Made by a program: the position numbers and the translations under genes. From an uncultured Emergencia sp. (GTDB taxonomy: Bacteria; Bacillota; Clostridia; Peptostreptococcales; Anaerovoracaceae), in NCBI GenBank assembly GCA_902476665.1, contig CABSEO010000033.1, positions 1 to 10,741 of the forward strand: a DNA stretch of 10,741 nt, given 5' to 3'. Within the stretch, counting starts at the first letter, position 1. Every line of letters begins with the position of its first letter. The notes under the pieces are model-generated. The model was not told the DNA's origin. It saw only the letters and a list, made by a program, of their open reading frames with translations, and searched no databases. Below are positions 1 through 6,465 of the stretch, one piece after another.

Positions 1-50
1 TAAAAGGAAATACCTCCCTGGAAGATGTGTTTCTGGAACTGGAGGCGTAA
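1..50 (+). CDS. ABC transporter ATP-binding protein, C-terminal end only
   Basis: Only the last 15 codons are present, read from base 3 to a TAA at 48-50; the gene starts outside the window. The visible tail reads GNTSLEDVFLELEA, the 'SLEDVFL.L' ending seen on many ABC-2 type exporter ATPases, where it follows the H-loop. The stop lies one base before the permease start codon, so the two genes are almost certainly co-transcribed and translationally coupled. The protein would power the exporter whose membrane part follows. The substrate cannot be told from this fragment. Confidence 0.75.
   Translation, partial: KGNTSLEDVFLELEA
41..45 (+). promoter_or_regulatory. Shine-Dalgarno site for the ABC permease
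   Basis: GGAGG lies inside the last codons of the ATPase gene, six bases before the ATG at 52. It fixes the permease start at 52 rather than at the upstream ATG at 25, which lies inside the ATPase gene and has no such site. Confidence 0.75.
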
Positions 51-51
51 T

Positions 52-1653
52 ATGCTGAAAACCTTAGTGAGTATTCGGATGAAATCTATTTTATCAGGAT
101 TTCTGGTACGAGACAAAAAGAAAAGCAGCAAGGGCAAGATGATCCTGTCTGCGGTTTTAATTGCATATATCATCATTGTATTCGGCGGATTATTCACCAA
201 GCTTTTTGACTCTCTGTACACTGCATTCACAGCAATCGGAATGGAATGGCTCTATTTCAGTGTCATGGGACTTTTTGTCTTTATTTTCTGTATTGTGGGA
301 AGTGTATTTGTGACACAGCAGCAGATTTTCTCTGCGAAAGATAATGATTTTCTGCTTTCTATGCCTGTGCCTGTCAGAAGTATTCTTCTTTCCAGACTTT
401 TGTCCATAGTGCTGCTCAACTACCTGTACGAGGTTTTGGTTATGGGACCGGGACTGGGTGTTTATGTGTTTCAGGGAAAAATAAATGTTATTGGACTGCT
501 TATATTCCTGCTGACGTTTCTGTTAATGCCATTTCTGGTATTGGCAATATCCTCTGTCTTTGGTTGGATTATCGCACTGATAGGTGCAAGGACAGGAAAA
601 AGCAGCGCTGTCATTACAGCTTTCACTCTGGCGTTATTTCTGGGATATATGTACATCTGCTTTAGAATGCAGGATTATCTAAATAAGCTGATTGAAAACG
701 GAGCAGCTGTCGGAGAGGCGGTAAGAAAAGTGCTTCCGCCTTTTTATTCCATGGGAAAGGCCTGTGCTGAGGGAGATCTGTTCTCCTTTCTCCTGTTTCT
801 GGCCTTTTGCCTGATTCCTTTTGCGCTTGTGTATTTTATCCTGTCGCGAACTTTCATCAGAATCGCAACTGCCGAAAAAGGTGGAAGGAAAGCTGTATAT
901 AGGGAACGTAACCTGAAAGTGTCCGGTGTAAAACAGGCACTTTTTAAAAAGGATATGCTTCATTTTACGGGCAACCCCATGTACATGTTCAACTGCGGAA
1001 TTGGTCTTTTATTTATGCTGGTAGCATCTGTGTATCTGATTATCAATGAGAAGGAGGTGGAGCCGATCCTTTTCATGCTGCAGTCGAATATGAATGATAC
1101 CAGCATTACAGGTGCAGGATTATGTGCGGTTTTAGGTATGATGGCCTCTCTGATAAATATTTCATCTCCGATGATTTCTATTGAGGCAAAGACTTTGTGG
1201 ATCAGCAAATCTCTTCCTGTCACAGCTAGAGATGTAATTTTTGCCAAAGCAAACGTGCATATAGCAGCCAGCCTTCCTTTTGTGCTGATTTCCGTCATTC
1301 TTCTGGAAGTTACTTATGATATGAACCTTCTGAGCAGAGTACTCCTTATGGTTTTGCCGTTTATTGTGGTTGTGTTTAATGCGTATTTGGGAATTGCTCT
1401 GAATTTATCATATCCTAAATTTGACTGGATTAGTGAGATTCACGCGATTAAGCAGGGGGCAGCACCGATTTTTTCTGTGCTGATTGCTATGGCTACAATT
1501 GCTTTGCCGGTGTTGTTATATATTTTCCTGCTGTCTGACGTGCTTAAGGCAGACCATTATACGCTGATTGTATGCGGTATTTTTGCCGCCGCATCGTTCA
1601 TGCTGAACCGTTATCTTACAACTAAAGGTGCAGCGAAATTTGAAGCGTTATAG
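52..1653 (+). CDS. ABC exporter permease, about 12 membrane segments
   Basis: A 533-residue polytopic membrane protein, probably the permease partner of the ATPase ending just upstream. Hydrophobic segments fall near residues 31-50, 66-88, 115-140, 146-180, 186-205, 243-266, 313-333, 352-370, 401-420, 427-452, 471-496 and 501-518. A hydrophilic stretch around 268-305 separates two six-helix halves. Each half carries a similar motif ahead of a helix: LLSMPVPVRSILLSR (101-115) and ISKSLPVTARDVIFAK (384-399). This points to an internal duplication, as in large putative ABC-2 exporter permeases. The start at 52 has a good Shine-Dalgarno site and follows the ATPase stop by one base. rlmN begins 27 nt after its stop with no terminator between. 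The exported substrate is unknown; drugs, peptides or lipids are all possible. The family call rests on topology, motif and context, not on a database match. Confidence 0.75.
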   Translation: MLKTLVSIRMKSILSGFLVRDKKKSSKGKMILSAVLIAYIIIVFGGLFTKLFDSLYTAFTAIGMEWLYFSVMGLFVFIFCIVGSVFVTQQQIFSAKDNDFLLSMPVPVRSILLSRLLSIVLLNYLYEVLVMGPGLGVYVFQGKINVIGLLIFLLTFLLMPFLVLAISSVFGWIIALIGARTGKSSAVITAFTLALFLGYMYICFRMQDYLNKLIENGAAVGEAVRKVLPPFYSMGKACAEGDLFSFLLFLAFCLIPFALVYFILSRTFIRIATAEKGGRKAVYRERNLKVSGVKQALFKKDMLHFTGNPMYMFNCGIGLLFMLVASVYLIINEKEVEPILFMLQSNMNDTSITGAGLCAVLGMMASLINISSPMISIEAKTLWISKSLPVTARDVIFAKANVHIAASLPFVLISVILLEVTYDMNLLSRVLLMVLPFIVVVFNAYLGIALNLSYPKFDWISEIHAIKQGAAPIFSVLIAMATIALPVLLYIFLLSDVLKADHYTLIVCGIFAAASFMLNRYLTTKGAAKFEAL

Positions 1654-1680
1654 TAAGTATCAGAATAAGGATGAAGAATC

Positions 1681-2706
1681 ATGATTAATTTAAAAGATTT
1701 AACACTGCAGGAAATGGAAGAACTGGTTTCATCCATGGGACAGCCTGCATTTCGGGGAAAACAAATATTTCAATGGATTTACAAAGGAATAGAAACTTTT
1801 GATCTTATGACAAATCTTCCCCAGACATTTCGTGAGAAGCTCTCAGAAAAAGCTTATATTGGAACATTGAAACCCCTGGAGATTCAAAAATCAAAATCGG
1901 ATGGCACCAGGAAATATCTGTTTCGTCTTGCAGATGAAAATACAATAGAAAGTGTGTTTATGAAATACAAATACGGCAATTCCATCTGTGTGTCCTCTCA
2001 GGCAGGCTGCAGAATGGGATGCAGTTTCTGTGCATCCACAAGAAAGGGCCTGGCCAGAAATCTGACTGCGGGAGAGATTCTGTCTCAGCTGATGGCAGCA
2101 GAAGCTGACACCGGAGAAAAGATTGGACATATTGTGGTTATGGGTACTGGGGAGCCCTTTGATAATTATGAGAATCTGTCATCCTTTCTCCAGATCGTCA
2201 ATGATAAAAACGGGCTGAATATCGGTATGAGAAATATTACGGTATCTACCTGCGGGATTGTTCCTATGATAGAGCGTTTTGGGGAGGATTTTCCCCAGGC
2301 GAATCTTGCCGTATCCCTGCATGGAGCAACAGATGAGATCAGAAATTCCATGATGCCGATCAACAGGCGTTATCCGCTGGATGTGTTGATTGAGGCCTGC
2401 AGAGATTATACCAACAAAACCGGACGTCGTATCACCTTTGAATACACGCTGGTAAACGGAGTCAACGACAGCGATTCAGATGCTGTCACACTGAAAAAGC
2501 TTCTTAAGGGCATGCTTTGTCATGTCAATCTGATTCCTCTAAATAAAGTGGCAGAATCCGGATTTGACACAGTCAGCAGAGCCAGAGCACTGGAATTTCA
2601 GCAGCTTCTGGAGAAAAGTGGTATTGCTGCTACTGTGCGGCGTGAACTTGGTGCAGACATTGATGCAGCCTGCGGCCAGCTTAGACTTTCTCGTGAAAAA
2701 GTATAA
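1681..2706 (+). CDS. rlmN: 23S rRNA (adenine(2503)-C(2))-methyltransferase RlmN
   Basis: A 341-residue radical SAM enzyme that methylates C2 of A2503 in 23S rRNA; family members also modify A37 of some tRNAs. The radical SAM cluster CRMGCSFC gives Cys110, Cys114 and Cys117 for the 4Fe-4S cluster. Both further cysteines used in the ping-pong mechanism are visible: Cys103 in CVSSQAGC and Cys331 in DIDAACGQL, matching E. coli Cys118 and Cys355. The SAM-binding stretch reads MGTGEPFDN (154-162), with Thr where E. coli has Met. The Pro after GE fits RlmN rather than the resistance enzyme Cfr, which I recall as having GEA there. The N-terminal region (LTLQEMEE, FRGKQIFQWIY) is typical, and the length is normal. 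AAGGA at 1667-1671 serves the ATG. It is probably co-transcribed with the exporter upstream and ends at a strong terminator. Confidence 0.95.
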   Translation: MINLKDLTLQEMEELVSSMGQPAFRGKQIFQWIYKGIETFDLMTNLPQTFREKLSEKAYIGTLKPLEIQKSKSDGTRKYLFRLADENTIESVFMKYKYGNSICVSSQAGCRMGCSFCASTRKGLARNLTAGEILSQLMAAEADTGEKIGHIVVMGTGEPFDNYENLSSFLQIVNDKNGLNIGMRNITVSTCGIVPMIERFGEDFPQANLAVSLHGATDEIRNSMMPINRRYPLDVLIEACRDYTNKTGRRITFEYTLVNGVNDSDSDAVTLKKLLKGMLCHVNLIPLNKVAESGFDTVSRARALEFQQLLEKSGIAATVRRELGADIDAACGQLRLSREKV

Positions 2707-2716
2707 AAATCTATCC

Positions 2717-2756
2717 AAACCGAAAACGGAGAAAAACTCTATTTTCGGTTTTTTTT
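2717..2756 (+). terminator. Rho-independent terminator after rlmN
   Basis: The arms AAACCGAAAA (2717-2726) and TTTTCGGTTT (2742-2751) are perfectly complementary. The inner GGAG/CTCT pairs extend the stem past one C/A mismatch to an AAAAA loop. The stem runs into a T tract ending at 2756. It closes the ABC exporter-rlmN unit. Confidence 0.9.
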
Positions 2757-2766
2757 GAAAATGGAC

Positions 2767-2795
2767 TTGCTTTTTTGATTTTCAGCGAATAAAAT
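2767..2795 (+). promoter_or_regulatory. Putative sigma-A promoter for pepV-transporter unit
   Basis: A -35-like TTGCTT (2767-2772, three of six consensus bases) is separated by 17 bases from a -10-like TAAAAT (2790-2795, five of six). Transcription would start near 2802, leaving a leader of about 50 nt before pepV. It lies just after the rlmN terminator, where a new promoter is expected. The weak -35 and the AT-rich surroundings leave other placements open. Confidence 0.45.
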
Positions 2796-2850
2796 AACTG
2801 GGTATTATTATATTTTTGGTTCAGTTTTTGGGTAAAAGAAAGAGGATTGT

Positions 2851-4221
2851 ATGGATTTTAAAAAAGCAATTGAAGAAGCGATGGAACCTTTATCAAGAGA
2901 CATCGCCACACTTTGCAGGATCAATAGCGTTGAGAGTGAGCCTGAAGAAGGCGCTCCTTTCGGAAAAGGTCCTGCAGAGGCACTTGAGACTATCCTGGAT
3001 ATGGGAGAGTCTATGGGGTTTAGGACTGAGAATTTTGACAATTATGCCGGACATATTGAATTCGGCGAAGGTGAAGAAATTTTGGGAATTCTTGGCCACG
3101 TCGATGTAGTGCCGGCAGGAGATGGATGGGATTTTGATCCCTGGGGCGGAATGATTCATGAGGGAAAAATCTTTGGACGAGGAACACTGGATGACAAAGG
3201 ACCCCTGGCTGCCTGTCTGTATGCGATGAAGATTCTGAAAGATTCAGGACTTCCGTTGAAGCGCAGAGTTCGCATGATATTGGGAACTAATGAAGAAACT
3301 GACTGGAAATGTATGGATTATTATCTGAATCAGGTGAAGCCGGAATTGCCTACAGTCGCGTTTTCCCCTGATGCGGAATTTCCTGTGACATATGCAGAAA
3401 AAGGCATGCTGCAGTTTACTCTGACAAAAATTTTATCAGAGTCTGTGGCTATCGAAGGAGGCAGCGCTTTCAATTCTGTTCCTTCTTCTGCCAGTGCTGT
3501 TTTGCCTAAAGATATGGAGCAGGCGGTGCAAAAAGCAGTTGAAGCAAGTGAGAATCCGGAAATGTACAGCTATGAAGTATCAGAGGACAAGCTGCTTCTC
3601 AGAACTACAGGTGTAGGTGCCCATGCGGCTCATCTGGAAAAAGGCAGAAATGCAGTCAGCTATCTGATGGAACTGCTGGCAGAATTGCCTGTTTCAGGGG
3701 AATTGAAAAGCATTGTGGATTTTTATAGAAATAGTTTTGGAACTACTCTCTTTGGAGAAAAGCTGGGCATTGAAGCGTTTGATGAAGATTCCGGTCCGCT
3801 GACTCTCAATGTGGGCCAGATAGGGGAAAAGGACGGAAAGCTGGTGATGTGCTGTGACTGCAGAATTCCTGTCAGTGTACCGGTTTCTGAGAAAGAAAAT
3901 CAGATCATAGACAGGATTGCCGGCAGTGGGTTTGAGTTTGCGGCAGTCTCCAGAGAAAATCCGCTGTATGTGCCGAAAGACTCAGAACTTGTGACCACTT
4001 TGATGGGGGCTTACAGGAAGGTGACGGGAGATGAGACCAGTCAGCCTATGTCTTCTGGCGGAGCAACCTATTCTCGTACCATGAAAAACTGTGTGGCATT
4101 TGGCTGTCTGCTCCCTGATCAGGAAGATACCATGCATCAGGCCAATGAATGTCTTGAGCTGAGACATTTGAAAATCTGGCTGGAGATTATGGTGGAGGCT
4201 GTTTACCAGCTTGCCAAATAA
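2851..4221 (+). CDS. pepV: Dipeptidase PepV-type, M20 zinc metallopeptidase
   Basis: A 456-residue cytoplasmic dizinc peptidase of the M20 family, probably cleaving dipeptides with an unblocked N-terminus. Metal and catalytic motifs appear in the family order: GHVDVVPAG (His83, with Asp85), GRGTLDDKGP (bridging Asp, most likely 114), TNEETDW (Glu148 general base, Glu149), FSPDAEFPV (Asp174) and TMHQANE (His429). GTDEE/SPDAEFP-type blocks and the C-terminal SSGGATYSR stretch (401-409) are characteristic of PepV/Sapep proteins. The length matches L. delbrueckii PepV (about 470). There is no signal peptide. AGAGGA (2841-2846) precedes the ATG by four bases. Only 25 nt separate its stop from the transporter start, so the two genes probably act together. 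Some relatives act on carnosine-like or acylated substrates, so the exact specificity is unknown. Confidence 0.9.
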   Translation: MDFKKAIEEAMEPLSRDIATLCRINSVESEPEEGAPFGKGPAEALETILDMGESMGFRTENFDNYAGHIEFGEGEEILGILGHVDVVPAGDGWDFDPWGGMIHEGKIFGRGTLDDKGPLAACLYAMKILKDSGLPLKRRVRMILGTNEETDWKCMDYYLNQVKPELPTVAFSPDAEFPVTYAEKGMLQFTLTKILSESVAIEGGSAFNSVPSSASAVLPKDMEQAVQKAVEASENPEMYSYEVSEDKLLLRTTGVGAHAAHLEKGRNAVSYLMELLAELPVSGELKSIVDFYRNSFGTTLFGEKLGIEAFDEDSGPLTLNVGQIGEKDGKLVMCCDCRIPVSVPVSEKENQIIDRIAGSGFEFAAVSRENPLYVPKDSELVTTLMGAYRKVTGDETSQPMSSGGATYSRTMKNCVAFGCLLPDQEDTMHQANECLELRHLKIWLEIMVEAVYQLAK

Positions 4222-4231
4222 TAGAAAAATT

Positions 4232-4238
4232 GAGGAGG
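4232..4238 (+). promoter_or_regulatory. Shine-Dalgarno site fixing the YfcC-family start
   Basis: GAGGAGG lies eight bases before the ATG at 4247. It excludes the longer reading from a TTG at 4211, which overlaps the pepV stop and would add twelve polar residues with no site in front of it. Confidence 0.85.
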
Positions 4239-4246
4239 ACTTTAAC

Positions 4247-5797
4247 ATGAAGGAGAAAAAAGGGTTTCAGATGCCCTCTGCTTTAACCATCGTAATGATC
4301 TTTCTGGCAGTAGTCGGAATTATGACTTGGTTTATTCCTACTTCTGTCGTGGTGGAAGAAGCAGGCGAAAGAGTTATTCATTTTAACGCTGCATTTGATG
4401 CAGACGGCAATATCATTGAAAACGCAGGAACAAATCCTATTGGACTTTGGGATTTTTTCCTTGCGCCCATTGAAGGATTTATTTCTGCCGCAGATATTGC
4501 AATTACCATTTTGATTTCAGGCGGATTCCTGGCGGTGCTGAATCATTCCGGCGCTCTTGATGCGGGGATCGGCGCCATGGTCAGAAAGTTTAAGGGCAAC
4601 ACGCTGATTATTATGCTCATGTTTGTGTTTGCCCTGATGGGAACTGTTTATGGAGCCTGGGAAGAACTTCCGGCTTATGCCATTGTTATCATCCCGTTAT
4701 TTGTTTCTGCAGGCTATGATGCTGTAACAGGTATGATGGTTATTCTGATTGGCGCTACAGTGGGAAATATGGCCAGTGTTGTAAATCCGTACTCCATCGG
4801 CGCTGCTGTCGCTGCAATCGGAAATGATGACCTGTCCCTGGGTTCCGGTATCCTACTGAGACTGATTCTCTTTGTAGTACTGCTTTCTCTGGGGATTGCA
4901 CAGGTGCTCAGATATGCCGCAAAGGTAAAGAAAAATCCTGAAGCATCCTGTGTTGCAGGACTGCAGCTGCAGTCCTCACTGACTGAGGTGGAATCCGGTA
5001 CAGTTGAGCTGACAGGAAGAAGAAAAGCTTCTTTAGCAGTTTTTGCCATCATGATTATTATCTGCATTTTCGGTTATGTTCCATGGGATGCAATTCCTGT
5101 TGGAGACGGTACGGCTTTTGACATCATTAATGCGCTGCAGTACAAAATTCAGGGAACCTTTTTAGGTAACTTCTTAGGTGCTGATAAATTCTGCGAGTTT
5201 GGCTGGTGGTACTTTAATGAATTCTCCTGTGTTTGGCTGATTGGCTCAGTTGTGGTTGCCGTGATTAACAGAATGGGTGAAAAGAAATTTATTTCTGTAT
5301 TTGCGGATGGAGCCAAAGATCTGGTAGGAGTTGTACTGGTACTGGCTGCATCTAGAGGAATTTCCATTTTTATGGGTTCCAGCGAAGAAGGTATGAGTAT
5401 CACTTTTATCTATTGGATTCAGAAGATCCTGTCTGGTGTGCCGCTGTGGGCGTTTGTCATTGCTGCGATTGCTGTTTATCTGCTGATCGGTATCTTCCTG
5501 CAGTCCACCAGTGGTGTGGCAGGGATTACTATGCCGATTTTCGGAGCACTTGCTTTTGCACTGTTCGCCGGTTCTTCAGCCGGTTCTCTTGGCGGTCAGA
5601 TAGTGCTGCTGTCCACCTTCACCTGCGGTGTGAATTTTATCTGCGGTCACTATCCGGAATCCACAAATATGGGTATCTGCGAGATGTCCGGTGTACCTTA
5701 CAATATTTTCTTAAAGCAATGGGCGAAGATTCTGGTTCCGATTCTGCTTGTTGCCGCATTGATTATCTCTGTAGCTCCATATATCGGACTGGTTTAA
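4247..5797 (+). CDS. YfcC family (DcuC/IT-superfamily) membrane transporter
   Basis: A 516-residue inner-membrane carrier with about 12 hydrophobic segments. The first is at about 11-30, followed by an extracytoplasmic loop at 31-65; others include 84-98, 119-135, 142-157, 162-190, 201-221, 260-278, 327-340, 357-372, 398-418, 427-442, 452-466 and 492-512. A cytoplasmic stretch at about 222-258 separates the halves. Two conserved-looking reentrant-type motifs, one per half, are GATVGNMASVVNPYSIGAA (169-187) and QSTSGVAGITMPIFG (419-433). These resemble the substrate-binding hairpins of the YfcC/DcuC-type ion transporter superfamily. Family members are predicted to carry dicarboxylates, amino acids or small peptides using ion gradients. 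The tight link to the pepV dipeptidase favours a peptide, amino acid or acyl-amino-acid substrate; this is inference. No convincing U-tract terminator follows. Confidence 0.85.
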   Translation: MKEKKGFQMPSALTIVMIFLAVVGIMTWFIPTSVVVEEAGERVIHFNAAFDADGNIIENAGTNPIGLWDFFLAPIEGFISAADIAITILISGGFLAVLNHSGALDAGIGAMVRKFKGNTLIIMLMFVFALMGTVYGAWEELPAYAIVIIPLFVSAGYDAVTGMMVILIGATVGNMASVVNPYSIGAAVAAIGNDDLSLGSGILLRLILFVVLLSLGIAQVLRYAAKVKKNPEASCVAGLQLQSSLTEVESGTVELTGRRKASLAVFAIMIIICIFGYVPWDAIPVGDGTAFDIINALQYKIQGTFLGNFLGADKFCEFGWWYFNEFSCVWLIGSVVVAVINRMGEKKFISVFADGAKDLVGVVLVLAASRGISIFMGSSEEGMSITFIYWIQKILSGVPLWAFVIAAIAVYLLIGIFLQSTSGVAGITMPIFGALAFALFAGSSAGSLGGQIVLLSTFTCGVNFICGHYPESTNMGICEMSGVPYNIFLKQWAKILVPILLVAALIISVAPYIGLV

Positions 5798-5834
5798 CCG
5801 TTCCGGTTCCTGCATGCTGATAGCCGTGACGTTA

Positions 5835-5873
5835 TTTTAACCTTGTGCGGATTTTTCCGGCAGATAGTTAAAA
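5835..5873 (+). repeat. Imperfect inverted repeat in the intergenic gap
   Basis: TTTTAAC (5835-5841) and GTTAAAA (5867-5873) are perfect complements. Inside them TGCGGA and TCCGGCA pair around a TTTT loop with one bulged G. No U tract follows on the + strand, so it is not a canonical terminator. It sits between the transporter stop and the promoter at 5879 and could end transcription weakly or act as an operator. A chance structure is also possible. Confidence 0.3.
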
Positions 5874-5878
5874 AACCA

Positions 5879-5907
5879 TTGAATGTCACTTACGGTTAGT
5901 GTATAAT
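5879..5907 (+). promoter_or_regulatory. Strong sigma-A promoter for the small P-loop ATPase
   Basis: A -35-like TTGAAT (5879-5884) is followed after 17 bases by a perfect TATAAT (5902-5907). Transcription should start near 5914, giving a leader of about 66 nt. This is the best promoter in the window and gives the small ATPase gene its own transcription unit. Confidence 0.8.
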
Positions 5908-5916
5908 AACACTAAT

Positions 5917-5941
5917 AAGAAATTCGGCTCTGCCGATTCTT
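5917..5941 (+). other. Possible 5' leader stem-loop of the ATPase mRNA
   Basis: TCGGC (5924-5928) and GCCGA (5932-5936) pair around a TCT loop. AAG and TTCTT pairings extend the stem to about ten pairs with two bulges. It would lie within a few bases of the predicted transcript 5' end and is followed by an A-rich leader that looks unstructured. Such 5'-terminal hairpins can protect mRNA from decay. The role here is inferred from position only. Confidence 0.35.
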
Positions 5942-5964
5942 CTCAGCATAATATAAGAACGAAC

Positions 5965-5970
5965 GGGAGG
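5965..5970 (+). promoter_or_regulatory. Shine-Dalgarno site for the small P-loop ATPase
   Basis: GGGAGG stands nine bases before the ATG at 5980. It rules out the longer reading from a GTG at 5899, which would begin upstream of the predicted transcription start. Confidence 0.8.
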
Positions 5971-5979
5971 ACAATAATA

Positions 5980-6402
5980 ATGGTTAAATTATTAGTCGGA
6001 CATAAAGGAACAGGCAAGACTAAACAGATGATCGATCTTGCCAATGAACAGATTGAGAACAGCAACGGCAGCATCATCTTTATCAATAAGAATGCAAGAC
6101 TGATGTACGATTTGAAATATAGAATCAGAGTTGTGTGCATGGAAGAATATGAACATATTACCAACAGTGATGAATACATAGGTTTCATCTACGGTATTAT
6201 CAGCTCAGACCACGATATTGAAACTATTTTCATTGACAGCATTCTGAAGCATGCAGATTTCTCTCTGGGAGATATTCCGGAATTCTTAACCAGACTGAAG
6301 ACTATTTCCAAGAACTACGGTATGGATTTTGTTGTAAGCCTGAGCGCCGAAAAGGAAGAAATGATCGGCGTAGATTTCTCAGAATACGAAGTTCTGAACT
6401 AA
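5980..6402 (+). CDS. Small P-loop ATP-binding protein of unknown function
   Basis: A 140-residue soluble protein with no signal peptide or membrane segment. A Walker A motif, GHKGTGKT (7-14), sits at the very N-terminus after a short beta strand (VKLLV). A Walker B-like strand, IETIFIDS, follows in the second half, and FVVSLSAEKEE near the C-terminus resembles a sensor-type strand ending in a polar residue. This is a minimal P-loop NTPase core with no further domain. I recall similar proteins in Lachnospiraceae, sometimes loosely labelled 'twitching motility protein PilT'. Nothing here supports a motility role: it is far shorter than PilT, lacks the PilT Asp and His boxes, and has no pilus genes nearby. 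It has its own strong promoter and terminator, which suggests steady independent expression. Its function is unknown; nucleotide binding is the only supported activity. Confidence 0.8.
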   Translation: MVKLLVGHKGTGKTKQMIDLANEQIENSNGSIIFINKNARLMYDLKYRIRVVCMEEYEHITNSDEYIGFIYGIISSDHDIETIFIDSILKHADFSLGDIPEFLTRLKTISKNYGMDFVVSLSAEKEEMIGVDFSEYEVLN

Positions 6403-6414
6403 TTTACAAAACCA

Positions 6415-6443
6415 AAGGGCGGATAAACCGCCCTTATTTTTTT
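6415..6443 (+). terminator. Rho-independent terminator after the small ATPase
   Basis: AAGGGCGG (6415-6422) and CCGCCCTT (6428-6435) form a perfect eight-pair GC-rich stem around ATAAA. One A and a run of seven T (6437-6443) follow. It is the strongest terminator in the window, yet the next start codon is only 22 bases downstream. Confidence 0.95.
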
Positions 6444-6465
6444 CTCGAAGGGAGAATTTCGTTCT

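Noticed and set aside
1681..2706. Cfr-type resistance methyltransferase
   Set aside because: The MGTGEPFDN and DIDAACGQL motifs and the N-terminal domain fit RlmN, and the setting is chromosomal without mobile elements.
2816..3109. 97-codon + strand frame overlapping the pepV start
   Set aside because: The pepV frame carries intact metal-binding motifs from this region onward, so this frame is a shadow.
5796..5808. AACCG-TTC-CGGTT hairpin at the transporter stop codon
   Set aside because: The stem is only five pairs and no T run follows, so it does not qualify as a terminator.
5413..5820. 135-codon + strand frame, rich in Cys and Arg
   Set aside because: It is an alternative frame inside the YfcC-family transporter gene. 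Its composition is typical of an out-of-frame shadow and it has no recognisable motif.
5899..5979. Longer N-terminus for the small ATPase starting at a GTG
   Set aside because: The GTG overlaps the -10 box and lies before the predicted transcription start. GGGAGG at 5965 and the Walker A spacing favour the ATG at 5980.
5980..6402. PilT twitching-motility assignment
   Set aside because: The protein is about 140 residues, lacks the Asp and His boxes of PilT-type ATPases and has no pilus genes nearby. Only generic P-loop features are visible.
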